From Gemmobacter sp034519525 (GTDB lineage: Bacteria; Pseudomonadota; Alphaproteobacteria; Rhodobacterales; Rhodobacteraceae): DNA of 64,000 nt. The position numbers and the translations under genes were made by a program. The notes beneath the pieces are model-generated. The model worked only from the letters and a program-made list of their open reading frames with translations, was not told where the DNA came from and ran no database searches. Every line of letters starts with the position of its first letter. Within the stretch, counting starts at the first letter, position 1. This document shows, in pieces, positions 25,436 through 34,757 of the stretch. Location: assembly GCA_034519525.1 (NCBI GenBank), contig JAXHOJ010000046.1:62001-126000 (forward strand), in the 5' to 3' direction.

Positions 25436-26443
25436 ATGAATCTCGGTCTGAAACCGTCGCCCATGGCGGCGACGGTGGATTTCGACGCCGATGGCGTGCA
25501 GCACGGCTTTCTGCGGCTGCCCTACAGTCGCGACGATGCGGCCTGGGGTTCGGTGATGATCCCGGTGACCGTGGTGAAGAACGGGCAGGGGCCGACCGCG
25601 CTTCTGACCGGCGGCAATCATGGCGATGAATATGAAGGGCCGATCGCGCTGTATGAGCTGGCGCGCAGCCTGACCGCCGATCAGGTTTCGGGCCGCGTCA
25701 TCATCGTGCCTGCGATGAACCAGCCAGCCTTCGCCGCCGGAACCCGCACCTCGCCCATTGATCGCGGCAACATGAACCGCAGCTTTCCGGGCCGCCCCGA
25801 TGGCACGGTGACGGAAAAGATCGCCGATTACTTTCAGCGCGTGCTGCTGCCCATGGCCGATGTGGTGCTGGATTTCCATTCGGGCGGCAAGACGCTGGAT
25901 TTCCTGCCGTTCTGCGCCGCCCATATCCTGCCCGCGAAAGAGCAGGAGGCCCGCGCCTTCGATCTGGTCCGGGCCTTCGGGGCGCCCTATTCAGTGCGGA
26001 TGCTGGAAATCGACGCGGTGGGGATGTATGATACCGCCGCCGAAGAGATGGGCAAGGTCTTCGTCACCACCGAACTGGGCGGCGGCGGCACGGCCTCGGC
26101 CCGCACCGCCGGGATTGCGCTGCAGGGCGCGCGCAATCTGCTGATCGCGGCGGGAATTCTGGCGGGCAAGGTCGAGGCGGCGCCGACGCAATGGCTCGAC
26201 ATGCCGGATGGGGATTGCTTCACCTTTTCCGAAGATGCCGGGCTGATCCGCTTCTGCGCCGATCTGGGCGATACCGTCACCGCCGGTCAGACCATCGCGC
26301 TGATCTATCCCACGGGCCGCACCGGGCTGGAGCCCGTGGCGCTGACCGCGCGCAAGACCGGCCTGTTCACCGCCCGGCACTTCCCCGGTCTGGTGAAGCC
26401 CGGCGATTGCGTGGCGGTGATCGCGGTGGAAATCGCAGAGTGA
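25436..26443 (+). CDS. eutE: N-acetyl-L-2,4-diaminobutyrate deacetylase (EutE/DoeB)
   Basis: The 335-residue enzyme belongs to the AstE/AspA family of zinc deacylases. Metal ligands are in TGGNHGDEYEGP (H-x2-E) and the later LDFHSGG. It removes the acetyl group from the product of EutD, giving L-2,4-diaminobutyrate for the transaminase. Start two bases after eutD. It ends the ehuABCD-eutABCDE operon and is followed by a strong terminator at 26456. Confidence 0.92.
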   Translation: MNLGLKPSPMAATVDFDADGVQHGFLRLPYSRDDAAWGSVMIPVTVVKNGQGPTALLTGGNHGDEYEGPIALYELARSLTADQVSGRVIIVPAMNQPAFAAGTRTSPIDRGNMNRSFPGRPDGTVTEKIADYFQRVLLPMADVVLDFHSGGKTLDFLPFCAAHILPAKEQEARAFDLVRAFGAPYSVRMLEIDAVGMYDTAAEEMGKVFVTTELGGGGTASARTAGIALQGARNLLIAAGILAGKVEAAPTQWLDMPDGDCFTFSEDAGLIRFCADLGDTVTAGQTIALIYPTGRTGLEPVALTARKTGLFTARHFPGLVKPGDCVAVIAVEIAE

Positions 26444-26455
26444 ACCAACACTGGC

Positions 26456-26485
26456 AGCCGGTTCCCCACGGAACCGGCTGTTTTT
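26456..26485 (+). terminator. Rho-independent terminator after eutE
   Basis: A perfect 10-bp stem AGCCGGTTCC / GGAACCGGCT with loop CCAC is followed by GTTTTT. It ends the ehu-eut operon 13 bases after the eutE stop. Confidence 0.9.
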
Positions 26486-26579
26486 CTGCACAGATGTCGC
26501 CCGCAGGCACGACGGCCCGCCGCCCGCCTGCCATGCCGGACTGCCTGACAAGCCGGACAGGCCCAGCCCCGAGGTCGCA

Positions 26580-27476
26580 ATGCCCGCCATGCCCGCCGCC
26601 GATATCTTTCGCGCCATCCTTGTGGCGCTGGTCTGGGGCATGGGCTTTGTGGTGGCCAAGGGCGGCACCGAGGATTTCCCGCCGATCCTGATGCAGGTGC
26701 TGCGTTTCGTCGTCACCTCTGCGGCGCTGTTCTGGGCCCTGCGCAATCCGCGCGGCAACTGGGGCTGGCTGATGCTGACCACTGTGGTCGGCGGCACCAT
26801 CCAATATGCCCTCACCTTCACCGGCCTTGCCGGGCTGGGGGCCGGGCTGGCCGCACTTGTGGTGCAGACCGAAGTGCCGTTTCTGGTGCTGCTGGGCGCC
26901 CTTCTGCTGGGCGAACGCCCGGGGCTGCGCAAATGGGCGGGCATCGGCATTGCCTTTTGCGGGGTGGCGCTGATCGGTGGTCTGGGCCGGATGGAGGGCA
27001 GCCTGTCCGCCATCCTGCTGGTGCTGGGCGGGGCCTTCACCTGGGCGCTGGGGCAGGTGGTGATCCGCAAGATCAAGGGCCTGGACGGTCGCGCCATCAC
27101 CGCCTGGATTGCCGTTCTGGCGGTGCCACAGCTGCTGATCGCCTCGGCCCTGTTCGAAACCGGGCAGGTGGCCGCCCTGCAGGCGGCGGGCTGGCAGGTC
27201 TGGGCGACAGCGCTGTATCTGGGGCTGGTGATGCAGGCCTTCGGCTACTGGCTGTGGAACAGCCTGCTTCTGCGCAACGAGGTGGGGCGCGTGGCCCCCT
27301 ACCTTTTGCTGCTGCCTGTCTTTTCGGTGCTGGGCGGCATCGTCTTTCTGGGCGAGGCGCTGGATACCGGCCGCATGATCGGGGGGGCCGTGGTGCTGGC
27401 GGGTGTCGCGCTCATCACGCTGGAGGGGCGCCGCCCCAAAGTGTCACCGCTGAACCCGCCGCTAAGCCCGCCATGA
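26580..27476 (+). CDS. EamA/DMT-family membrane transporter
   Basis: The 298-residue protein has about ten hydrophobic helices in two EamA repeats. The first begins FRAILVALVWGMGFVVAKGG and ends around LLLGERPG; the second, around LVLGGAFTWALGQVVIRKIK, ends with VFLGEALDTGRMIGGAVVLAGV. These drug/metabolite exporters move amino acids or other small molecules across the inner membrane; the substrate is unknown. It lies behind the terminator of the ectoine operon, so it is separately transcribed. ATGs at codons 1 and 4 are both possible starts. Confidence 0.86.
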   Translation: MPAMPAADIFRAILVALVWGMGFVVAKGGTEDFPPILMQVLRFVVTSAALFWALRNPRGNWGWLMLTTVVGGTIQYALTFTGLAGLGAGLAALVVQTEVPFLVLLGALLLGERPGLRKWAGIGIAFCGVALIGGLGRMEGSLSAILLVLGGAFTWALGQVVIRKIKGLDGRAITAWIAVLAVPQLLIASALFETGQVAALQAAGWQVWATALYLGLVMQAFGYWLWNSLLLRNEVGRVAPYLLLLPVFSVLGGIVFLGEALDTGRMIGGAVVLAGVALITLEGRRPKVSPLNPPLSPP

Positions 27477-27505
27477 AAAAGGCGCCCCGCAGGGCGCCGT
27501 TTTCT
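27474..27505. terminator. Bidirectional terminator
   Basis: AAAAA, a 7-bp GGCGCCC / GGGCGCC stem with loop CGCA, then GTTTTC. It separates the convergent DMT transporter and helicase genes and can serve both. Confidence 0.85.
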
Positions 27506-29121
27506 TATTCTGCATCCGCCACTTCGATGTCCTGCGTCGCGGCCTCGGGGGCCTCGTAGTCTTCGACAGGGCGTTCGGCCAGCTTGAAGCTGCGCAGGAT
27601 GAAATCGGGCACATGATCGCCCATGCCCACCACGCGGTCATCCCGGTCGTGCCGGTCATGGCGCGGGCGGCGGTCTTCGCGCGGGCTATGCGCGCTGGTG
27701 CCGTGGTGATGCACATGGCCATGCGGGGCCGGGGCCGGGCGCGCAGCCTCACGCTCGGTGCGGCGCTCTTCGCGGACGGGCGCTTCGCGGGCGGGGGCTT
27801 CGGCGCGCGGGGCTTCCACCACCTCGCGCGGTTCACGGGCCTCCCGCGGTTCGCGGCCTTCGCGGGCGGGCTTGCCGCCCCGGCCACGCGGGCCACGCTC
27901 GCTGCGTTCCCCCCGGTCATCGCGTCGCTCTTCGCGGCGTTCGCCCCGGGCTTCGGCTTCGGGCAGGGTAAAGCCTTCGGGCAGGCTGCCGCGCGGGATC
28001 GGCTGCTTCACCAGCGCCTCGATCTGCACCAGATATTTCTCGTCCGACGGCGCGGCGATGCTGAACGCCTTGCCCTTGCGCCCGGCGCGGCCGGTCCGGC
28101 CGATGCGGTGCACATAATCTTCGGGATGCGACGGCAGGTCAAAGTTGAACACATGGCTTACCGCCGGCACATCCAGACCACGCGCCGCCACATCCGAGGC
28201 AACAAGGATCTTCAGCGTGCCATCGCGGAACCCGTCCAGCGTGCGGGTGCGCTGCGACTGATCCAGATCACCATGGATCGGTGCGGCATCAAACCCGTGC
28301 GATTTCAGGGATTTGGCCACCACATCCACATCCATCTTCCGGTTGCAGAAGATGATGGCATTGGTGCAGGCCTCGCCCTCGGCCCGCATCAGGGCGCGCA
28401 GCACGGCGCGCTTTTCGGCAAAGCTGCGATCCTTGCGCGAAGGTGTGAACTGGATCAGCGCCTGTTCGATGGTTTCCGATGTGGTCGACTGGCGCGCCAC
28501 CTCGATCTTCACCGGGTTCGACAGGAAGGTGCTGGTGATCCGCTCGATCTCGGGCGCCATGGTGGCCGAGAAGAACAGGGTCTGGCGGGTGAACGGCGTC
28601 AGATTGAAGATGCGTTCGATATCGGGGATGAACCCCATATCCAGCATCCGGTCGGCCTCGTCCACCACCATGATCTGCACGCCGGTCAGCAGCAGCTTGC
28701 CGCGTTCGAAATGATCCAGCAGGCGGCCCGGCGTGGCAATCAGCACATCCACGCCCCGGTCGATCAGCTTGTCCTGTTCGCCAAAGGCCACGCCGCCGAT
28801 CAGCAGCGCCTTGGTCAGCTTGGTATGCTTGGCATAGGTGTCAAAGTTTTCGGCAACCTGTGCCGCCAGTTCGCGCGTGGGGCACAGCACAAGGCTGCGC
28901 GGCATCCGTGCGCGGGCGCGGCCCTGACCCAGCAGGGTAATCATCGGCAGCGAAAAACTTGCAGTCTTGCCGGTGCCGGTTTGCGCGATCCCCAGAACGT
29001 CGCGGCCTTGCAGCGCGTGGGGGATGGCTTGCGCCTGGATCGGCGTCGGAGTTTCATAGCCGGTATCAGCTACGGCCTGCAACACGCGCGGGTCGAGCGC
29101 GAGATCGGAGAATTTGGTCAT
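27505..29121 (-). CDS. DEAD-box RNA helicase, RhlE-like
   Basis: The 538-residue cytoplasmic helicase has all core motifs: AQTGTGKT, the DEAD box (VVDEADRMLDMGF), SAT and HRIGRTGRAGR. The C-terminal ~160 residues are a low-complexity tail rich in R, E, A, P and H, as in RhlE-type helicases, and probably bind RNA. DEAD-box helicases remodel structured RNA and ribosome precursors, often in the cold. It stands alone and shares a bidirectional terminator with the preceding plus-strand gene. Confidence 0.93.
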   Translation of the reverse strand: MTKFSDLALDPRVLQAVADTGYETPTPIQAQAIPHALQGRDVLGIAQTGTGKTASFSLPMITLLGQGRARARMPRSLVLCPTRELAAQVAENFDTYAKHTKLTKALLIGGVAFGEQDKLIDRGVDVLIATPGRLLDHFERGKLLLTGVQIMVVDEADRMLDMGFIPDIERIFNLTPFTRQTLFFSATMAPEIERITSTFLSNPVKIEVARQSTTSETIEQALIQFTPSRKDRSFAEKRAVLRALMRAEGEACTNAIIFCNRKMDVDVVAKSLKSHGFDAAPIHGDLDQSQRTRTLDGFRDGTLKILVASDVAARGLDVPAVSHVFNFDLPSHPEDYVHRIGRTGRAGRKGKAFSIAAPSDEKYLVQIEALVKQPIPRGSLPEGFTLPEAEARGERREERRDDRGERSERGPRGRGGKPAREGREPREAREPREVVEAPRAEAPAREAPVREERRTEREAARPAPAPHGHVHHHGTSAHSPREDRRPRHDRHDRDDRVVGMGDHVPDFILRSFKLAERPVEDYEAPEAATQDIEVADAE

Positions 29122-29254
29122 AAGCGTCCTGTCACAGCGGGATCGGCCCGCGGATTTGGTCTGGGACGCATCTATCCGGGCGCCCCGGCGTCGTGGCTAG
29201 CAGCCACCATCGCGGTTAGCGTAAACTGGCGCAAAGGTCAAGCTCTGCCGTGCA

Positions 29255-30259
29255 TCACAGATATTCCCCATAAGATCCGTCCAGCGGCGCCAGCCCGTCA
29301 AACCGCAGGCAATCGCGGCGCAGATGCCGCGCCTCGGGGTCTTCCATCACGGTCACGAATTTTTCCTTGTGCAGCCCGATGCTCTGCCGCCGCAGCCGCA
29401 TCAGCCGCCCGCCCGATGCCGCATCCAGCGCCTGCATCCGCGTCACCAGACGCGGCAGCCAGGGCTGCATACTGTCATCCCGCACGAAGTTGCGGTTGCG
29501 CTGCGCCCAGTATTTCAGCCCCACCTCGCGGTCGTCCTGATGCGCCGATCCCCGCCGGGTCTTCACGATGAACGTATCCAGATCGCGGGTGATATAGTGG
29601 TTGATCTGCGCCAGGCTCTGCCCGCCCGGATCGGTGCTGTTGTAGTTCTTCACCTGAAACTGGCCGGGCAGCAGCCCCGATCCGTTGGTGATGCGCGGCG
29701 TGACAGTGGCGCCCGGCGCAGGGCGCGGCTGGTGGATGCCCGGCCGGTCATAAAGCGCGGGGCGGAACAGCGCCTTGAAGGCATTGAAATGCACATCATC
29801 CGCCATGACGTAATCCGCCATGGTGAAGCGTTCGGCCTGCAGCCGGAACCCCTGCTGCCGCTTACCCGAAGACCCGAACAGCCGCCAGTTGACCATCATC
29901 AGATCAAAGGGCGGGGCGGCGGCCAGCAGATCCTGCAGCCGCCCGCCGCCCACCTTGACCACCAGCAATTCATCCAGATCCAGCGCCATGGCATAATCGG
30001 CTGCGGCATATTCCGGCAGATCCGCCGCCCGGATATAGGCCCGCACCTGATGCCCGCCGCGCCGCGCCGCATTGGGAAAATAGCGGATCGCCCCCTGCGC
30101 CTGCATCTGGGTCAGGATTTCATGGGTCAGATCATCGGAATCATTCTGATAGATGGCGATGTCGGTAAAGCCGGTTTCAAGATGATGGGCCACCCATTCC
30201 AGCAGGAAGGGGCCCTCATTCTTGGCCGTGGCCACCAGAAAGGCGCGGGGTGACGTCAT
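29255..30259 (-). CDS. Glycosyltransferase family 2-like protein
   Basis: The 334-residue protein starts at the ATG at 30259 with a GGGAGA site. It resembles the GT2-type group (Glyco_tranf_2_4): VATAKNEGPFLLEWVAHHLE at the N-terminus, a DLDELLVV acidic metal/sugar-nucleotide motif near residue 100, and an LINHYITRDL-like region (AQINHYITRDL) later. No membrane span is seen. Substrate unknown. Its first 44 bases overlap the end of the upstream hypothetical gene, suggesting coupled expression. A longer frame upstream of 30259 has no similarity. Confidence 0.82.
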   Translation of the reverse strand: MTSPRAFLVATAKNEGPFLLEWVAHHLETGFTDIAIYQNDSDDLTHEILTQMQAQGAIRYFPNAARRGGHQVRAYIRAADLPEYAAADYAMALDLDELLVVKVGGGRLQDLLAAAPPFDLMMVNWRLFGSSGKRQQGFRLQAERFTMADYVMADDVHFNAFKALFRPALYDRPGIHQPRPAPGATVTPRITNGSGLLPGQFQVKNYNSTDPGGQSLAQINHYITRDLDTFIVKTRRGSAHQDDREVGLKYWAQRNRNFVRDDSMQPWLPRLVTRMQALDAASGGRLMRLRRQSIGLHKEKFVTVMEDPEARHLRRDCLRFDGLAPLDGSYGEYL

Positions 30260-30962
30260 GCAGATCTCCCTGTCGGGTGTATTCTTCCCCGGCGGGCGGC
30301 AGATCGCAAGCCCCGTGCGCCGATCCGTGCCGCGCCTGCCAGTTCGGCCGGTCATCCGCCGGGGCAAGCACTGGCTGCCAGCCTGCCGCCATCACCGCCA
30401 CCAAGGGCGCCGGGGTCAATACCGTCACGCGGCCCCGGGGGCGCGGCCGGGCCGGGCCATAGCCACCGGGCGCATGGGGCAGGGCGGCATCGGCGGTCAG
30501 CCGGTGGGGCGCGCCGTCCAGAAGGATGAAGACGCCTGCGGGCAGCGTTTCGGCAGGGGCATGGCTGCGGCGCGGCTGGCGGCTGGCCGGATCGATCCGC
30601 GCAGTATGCAGGATGTCATCCATGGCTTTCGCATCGGGGCAACTGCCGAAGGCCCGCGCCCAGGCGGCGCGGAACTCGCGATAGGCCGCGCGCCTGCATT
30701 CGGCGCAGGGCCGGTGCCCGGCAGCGCAGGCCACGGCCTCGTCCTGAAAGAACAGCCTGGTATAGCCGCGGGGCGGCAGCACGCCGGGTGATGCGCGCCC
30801 CGGCTTTTCGTGCAGAGTGCAGGTGATCCAGGCCTTGCCCTGCCAGCGGCGGCAGATCACCCCCGCCGCATCATGCAACCGCCCGCGATTGCCCATGAAC
30901 CCGCCGCGTGCCGCCGTGGCCACAAAACTGCCATCGGGCTGCACGCGGTTGGGATGGGGCAT
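30216..30962 (-). CDS. Hypothetical protein with a GHRPCAECRR cysteine motif
   Basis: I do not recognise a named family, but the 248-residue protein looks like a conserved Rhodobacteraceae hypothetical. It begins MPHPNRVQPDGSFVATAARG and has a central QDEAVACAAGHRPCAEC stretch with paired cysteines, perhaps a metal site. Its ATG overlaps the prfC stop (TAATG), so it depends on prfC translation. The C-terminal ~20 residues overlap the start of the glycosyltransferase gene. No signal peptide or membrane span. Function unknown. Confidence 0.65.
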   Translation of the reverse strand: MPHPNRVQPDGSFVATAARGGFMGNRGRLHDAAGVICRRWQGKAWITCTLHEKPGRASPGVLPPRGYTRLFFQDEAVACAAGHRPCAECRRAAYREFRAAWARAFGSCPDAKAMDDILHTARIDPASRQPRRSHAPAETLPAGVFILLDGAPHRLTADAALPHAPGGYGPARPRPRGRVTVLTPAPLVAVMAAGWQPVLAPADDRPNWQARHGSAHGACDLPPAGEEYTRQGDLHDVTPRLSGGHGQE

Positions 30963-32562
30963 TACACCATCATTTCCTTCGTCGCCGTCAGCCGCAGTTC
31001 CGGGTGATCGCGCTGCACGCGGTCGATGTCCCATTGCAGGCGGGTCAGGTAAACCGTGTCGCCATCGTGATCGGCGGCGATATGGCCCTTGTTCACGTTG
31101 ACGAAGCGTCTCGACCTCCGCCTTGGCGCCAGACACCCAGCGGGCGCTGGTGAACTGCGATCCTTCAAACCGCACGGGCAGCGCGTATTCCTGCTCGATC
31201 CGGCTGGCCAGCACCTCGAATTGCAGCGCCCCCACCACGCCGACGATATAGCCCGAGCCGATCATCGGCTTGAACACCTTGGCGGCCCCTTCCTCGGCGA
31301 ATTGCATCAGCGCCTTTTCCAGATGCTTGGCCTTCATCGGGTCGCCGGCGCGCACGCTTTGCAGCAGTTCCGGCGCAAAGGAGGGGATGCCGGTGAAGCG
31401 CAGCGTCCTCGCCCTCGGTCAGCGCGTCGCCGATGCGCAACTGGCCGTGGTTGGGGATGCCGATGATATCGCCGGCCCAGGCCTCTTCCGCCAGTTCGCG
31501 GTCGGCGGCCAGAAACAGCACCGGGTTGGTCATCGCCATCGGCTTTTTCGACCGCACATGGGTCAGCTTCATGCCGCGCTCGAAATGCCCCGAGGCCAGA
31601 CGCACAAAGGCCACGCGGTCGCGGTGCTTGGGGTCCATATTGGCCTGCACCTTGAACACAAAGCCGGTCACCGGCGCCTCTTCCGGCGCCACCTTGCGGC
31701 TGACCGTGGGCTGCGGCTGGGGTTCGGGGCCATAGCTGCCGATCCCGTCCATCAGCTCTTTCACGCCAAAGGAATTGATCGCAGAGCCGAACCAGATCGG
31801 CGTCATCGACCCGTTCAGCAGCGCCGCGCGGTCAAAGGCGGGCAGCAGCTCGCGCGCCATCTCCAGCTCTTCGCGCAGTTTGGCCAGCAGATCGGCGGGC
31901 ACATGTTCGGCCAGCTTCGGGTCATCCAGCCCGTTGATCTGGATGGTTTCGGCCACCCGGTTGCGGTCGGCGCGGTCCATCAGCTCCAGCCGGTCGTGCA
32001 GCAGGTCGTAGCAGCCCAGAAAGTCGCGCCCCATGCCGATGGGCCAGCTTGCCGGCGTCACGTCAATGGCCAGGTTCTCCTGAATCTCGTCGATGATCTC
32101 GAAGGTGTCGCGGCTTTCGCGGTCCATCTTGTTGCAGAAGGTCAGGATCGGCAGGTCGCGCAGGCGGCAGACCTCGAACAGCTTGCGGGTCTGGCTTTCC
32201 ACCCCCTTGGCGCCGTCGATCACCATCACGGCGGCGTCCACCGCGGTCAGGGTGCGATAGGTATCTTCGGAGAAATCGCTGTGGCCGGGCGTGTCCACCA
32301 GATTGAAGCGGTATGCGCCGAAATCAAAGGACATGGCCGAGGCCGAGACGGAAATGCCGCGCTCCTGCTCCATCTTCATGAAGTCCGACCGCGTGCGCCG
32401 CGCCTCGCCCTTGGCGCGCACCTGGCCGGCCATCTGGATCGCGCCGCCGAACAGCAGGAACTTTTCGGTCAGCGTGGTTTTGCCGGCGTCGGGATGCGAG
32501 ATGATCGCAAAGGTCCGGCGGCGGGCGATTTCGGGCGGGAGGGTGGGGCGATTGTCGAGCAT
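30962..32562 (-). pseudogene. prfC: Peptide chain release factor 3, broken by two +1 frameshifts
   Basis: RF3 is the GTPase that recycles RF1/RF2 after termination. The N-terminal part is clear: SHPDAGKTTLTEKF (G1), DTPGHSDFSEDTYR (G3), NKMDR (G4). Near 31403-31406 one extra base moves the frame after ALTEGED; the next segment (GDPMKAKHLEKALMQFAEEG) is in frame two. A second extra base near 31107, after AKAEVE, returns to a third frame, ending NKGHIAADHDGDTVYL and KEMMV. Removing both gives 532 residues, the usual length. As read, only ~380 native residues would be made. Both extra bases lie in AG-C-GTC-(C)TCG on the plus strand, so base-call error is quite possible. Confidence 0.9.
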
Positions 32563-32650
32563 GGCGGGCACATAGCGCGGGCCGGGAATTTTCGCAATGG
32601 AGGAGGCGGGGGGCATATAAATTAATATTTTGAAGTTTTCGCCGGGCGCT

Positions 32651-32690
32651 GCCCCGGACCCCGGGATATTTGGGCCAAGATAAAGGTGGG
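32651..32690. repeat. Dispersed short intergenic repeat, copy B
   Basis: CCCCGGGATATT and TATTTGGGCCAAGA (32667-32680) followed by TAAAGG lie between prfC and the Hint gene. The 14-bp core recurs at 39881. Such elements are frequent between genes in this bacterial group. Confidence 0.55.
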
Positions 32691-32711
32691 GTGTGGCGAA
32701 AGGGGCGGGCG

Positions 32712-33746
32712 TCAGCTGCGGGCGGGGCGGGGCTTGCCGGGCGGGCCGATCTGATCCAGCAGCTGGCGCCCGGCTTCGGTGCCGAAATGCTGATGCTGGG
32801 TCAGGCCGGGAAAGCGCGCCTTCACCTCTTGCGCCAGATCGCCGGGCAGGCGCGACAGCACCGCCTCGGTGACCAGCAGGCTTTCGGCGGGGATGCCCTC
32901 GGCATAGACGATTTCATGCCGGTCGAAGACCAGGCTGAAGTAATCGACATAGGCGCCTTCGCGGATGAAGACGGTTTCGCCATTCACCAGATGGCGCGCC
33001 TGCACCAGCAGTTCCGAGGTGGGCAGGGCGCCGTTGCGCTGGCGCTGATACAGGAACATCCGGTGATGCTGGCTGAGGATCAGATCGCCCGCATTGCCAA
33101 GCGCACCGGCCGCAATCACCACCGGGGCAAAGGCGCCCACCGCGCGCAGCGTGGCCTGCCCGACCCAGCGCACCGGCTGCGCCCCGTGATCGCGGGTCAG
33201 CACCCGGTCGCCCGTCACCAGATCCTCGATCGCGCGCTGTTGGCCATCGGCCATGGTGATATGGGTGCCGCGCGCAAAGCTGACGCACAGCAGATCCGAC
33301 AGCGGCGCCGCATCCGGGGCTTCCTCTACCTTGACCAGCGCATGATCGGTGCCCGCCGCCATCGGTGACAGCGGCGCGGCATAAAGCCCCGGCTGATCGC
33401 CCTGCAGTTCCAGCACCAGCAGCTCCACCCGGTTGCCGTCATCGCCCATCAGCGTATAGCGGCCCAGCAGATGCAGCACATCGCCCGGCGCCCCGATGGC
33501 CGAACCCGGCGCCACATGCTGCACCCCGGCCTCGCGCGCCACCACCAGCCGCAGCGCCGCATAATCGCGGTCCAGCTCGTACAGATCACCGGGGCAGACC
33601 GCATCGGGCCGGCCCAGAGCCTCGCCCTGATTGACGCCGGCCGATACGAAGATGGCATCTGCCGGAAACACCGGGCAGGCCAGCCCGGGCGGCAGCGTCC
33701 GGGCAGAGGGATCGGGGATCGGGGTGTCGCACATCTGGGTCATCAT
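32712..33746 (-). CDS. Hint-domain protein (hedgehog/intein-like)
   Basis: From ATG 33746 (alternatives 33743 and 33734) the protein has ~344 residues. The Hint module occupies roughly the C-terminal half: SFARGTHITMADGQQRAIED, LVTGDRVLTRDHG, PVRWVGQATLR and SQHHRMFLYQ. The N-terminal half is a separate uncharacterised domain. In Hint proteins the first module residue is normally Cys; here the alignment puts a Ser (LCVSFARGT) at that place, with a Cys two residues earlier, a common form in Rhodobacteraceae. They may self-process, and several accompany RTX proteins. Function unknown. No signal peptide seen. Confidence 0.8.
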   Translation of the reverse strand: MMTQMCDTPIPDPSARTLPPGLACPVFPADAIFVSAGVNQGEALGRPDAVCPGDLYELDRDYAALRLVVAREAGVQHVAPGSAIGAPGDVLHLLGRYTLMGDDGNRVELLVLELQGDQPGLYAAPLSPMAAGTDHALVKVEEAPDAAPLSDLLCVSFARGTHITMADGQQRAIEDLVTGDRVLTRDHGAQPVRWVGQATLRAVGAFAPVVIAAGALGNAGDLILSQHHRMFLYQRQRNGALPTSELLVQARHLVNGETVFIREGAYVDYFSLVFDRHEIVYAEGIPAESLLVTEAVLSRLPGDLAQEVKARFPGLTQHQHFGTEAGRQLLDQIGPPGKPRPARS

Positions 33747-33977
33747 CGGTCTGCCGGGCTTTCTGCGCGGGCGGATGGCTCTGCCCGGGCGCGGCGGCAG
33801 AAAACCCCGCCGCCGCCGCGCCGTCAAGCCGCCGCCCTGTCATCTGGCCCCAGTCAAGCGGCGGATTGCGCCGGAATTACGGCCCCTTGGCGGCGGCAGG
33901 CCCCTTTCGGCGCGTGCCGCCTGTTGCTAGGCTCCTGCGCAACGCCAAACCGGCACAGCAAAAGCGAGGAGCACAAG

Positions 33978-34757
33978 ATGGATCTGGGAATTCGTGGCAA
34001 ACGGGCATTGGTCTGCGCCTCGTCCAAGGGGCTGGGGCGCGGCTGCGCCGAGGCGCTGGCCGCCGCCGGGGTGGATCTGGTGCTGAACGCCCGCGGCGCC
34101 GAGGCGCTGGAGGCGACGGCGGCGGCGATCCGCGCCGCCCATGGCGTGCAGGTGACGGCAGTGGCCGCCGATATCACCACCGAATCGGGCCGGGCTGCAG
34201 TGCTGGCTGCGGCAGGCACGGTGGATATCCTTGTCACCAATGCCGGCGGCCCGCCCCCCGGCATCTGGAGCGACTGGAGCCGCGAGGATTTCATCCGCGC
34301 GCTGGATGGCAATATGCTGACGCCCATCGCGCTGATGCAGGCCTGCCTGCCCGGGATGATCGCGCAGGGCTGGGGGCGGGTTATCAATATCACCTCGTCG
34401 TCGGTCAAGGCGCCGATCCCGCAGCTGGGCCTGTCCAATTCGGCCCGCGCCGGGCTGACCGGCTTTGTCGCCGGCACCGCGCGGCAGGTGGCAGCCCAGG
34501 GGGTGACGATCAACAACCTGCTACCCGGGATGCACGACACCGACCGCATGGTGGCGCTCGACACCGCCGCGATGGCCGCCGAGGGCATCAGCTTTGACGA
34601 GGCCCGCGCCCGGCGCATGGCGATGATTCCGGCCAAACGCTATGGCAGCGCGGCCGAATTCGGCGCCATGTGCGCCTTTCTGGCGTCGCAGCACGCGGGC
34701 TTCATCGTCGGGCAGAACATCCTGCTGGATGGCGGGCAGGTGAACAGCACGCTCTGA
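33978..34757 (+). CDS. SDR-family oxidoreductase without the usual Tyr-x3-Lys
   Basis: The 259-residue protein has the NAD(P)-binding motif SSKGLGRGCAEAL near residue 15, NAGGPPPG and INITSSSVKAP, and ends with the GQNILLDGGQ motif of short-chain dehydrogenases. At the place of the catalytic YxxxK the sequence is GLSNSARAGL, so Tyr and Lys are absent. Similar SDRs of the 3-oxoacyl-reductase-like type share this. Catalytic activity is therefore uncertain. Start behind GCGAGGA. Stop and next start overlap (TGATG), so it forms a pair with the histidine-phosphatase-like gene. Confidence 0.85.
   Translation: MDLGIRGKRALVCASSKGLGRGCAEALAAAGVDLVLNARGAEALEATAAAIRAAHGVQVTAVAADITTESGRAAVLAAAGTVDILVTNAGGPPPGIWSDWSREDFIRALDGNMLTPIALMQACLPGMIAQGWGRVINITSSSVKAPIPQLGLSNSARAGLTGFVAGTARQVAAQGVTINNLLPGMHDTDRMVALDTAAMAAEGISFDEARARRMAMIPAKRYGSAAEFGAMCAFLASQHAGFIVGQNILLDGGQVNSTL

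Noticed and set aside
27613..29571. A 652-residue frame opposite the DEAD-box helicase
   Set aside because: Same reason: overlaps an intact helicase gene, no family similarity.
32563..32616. An 18-residue longer N-terminus for RF3
   Set aside because: The added residues have no family match and no ribosome site; the family starts near MLDNRP.
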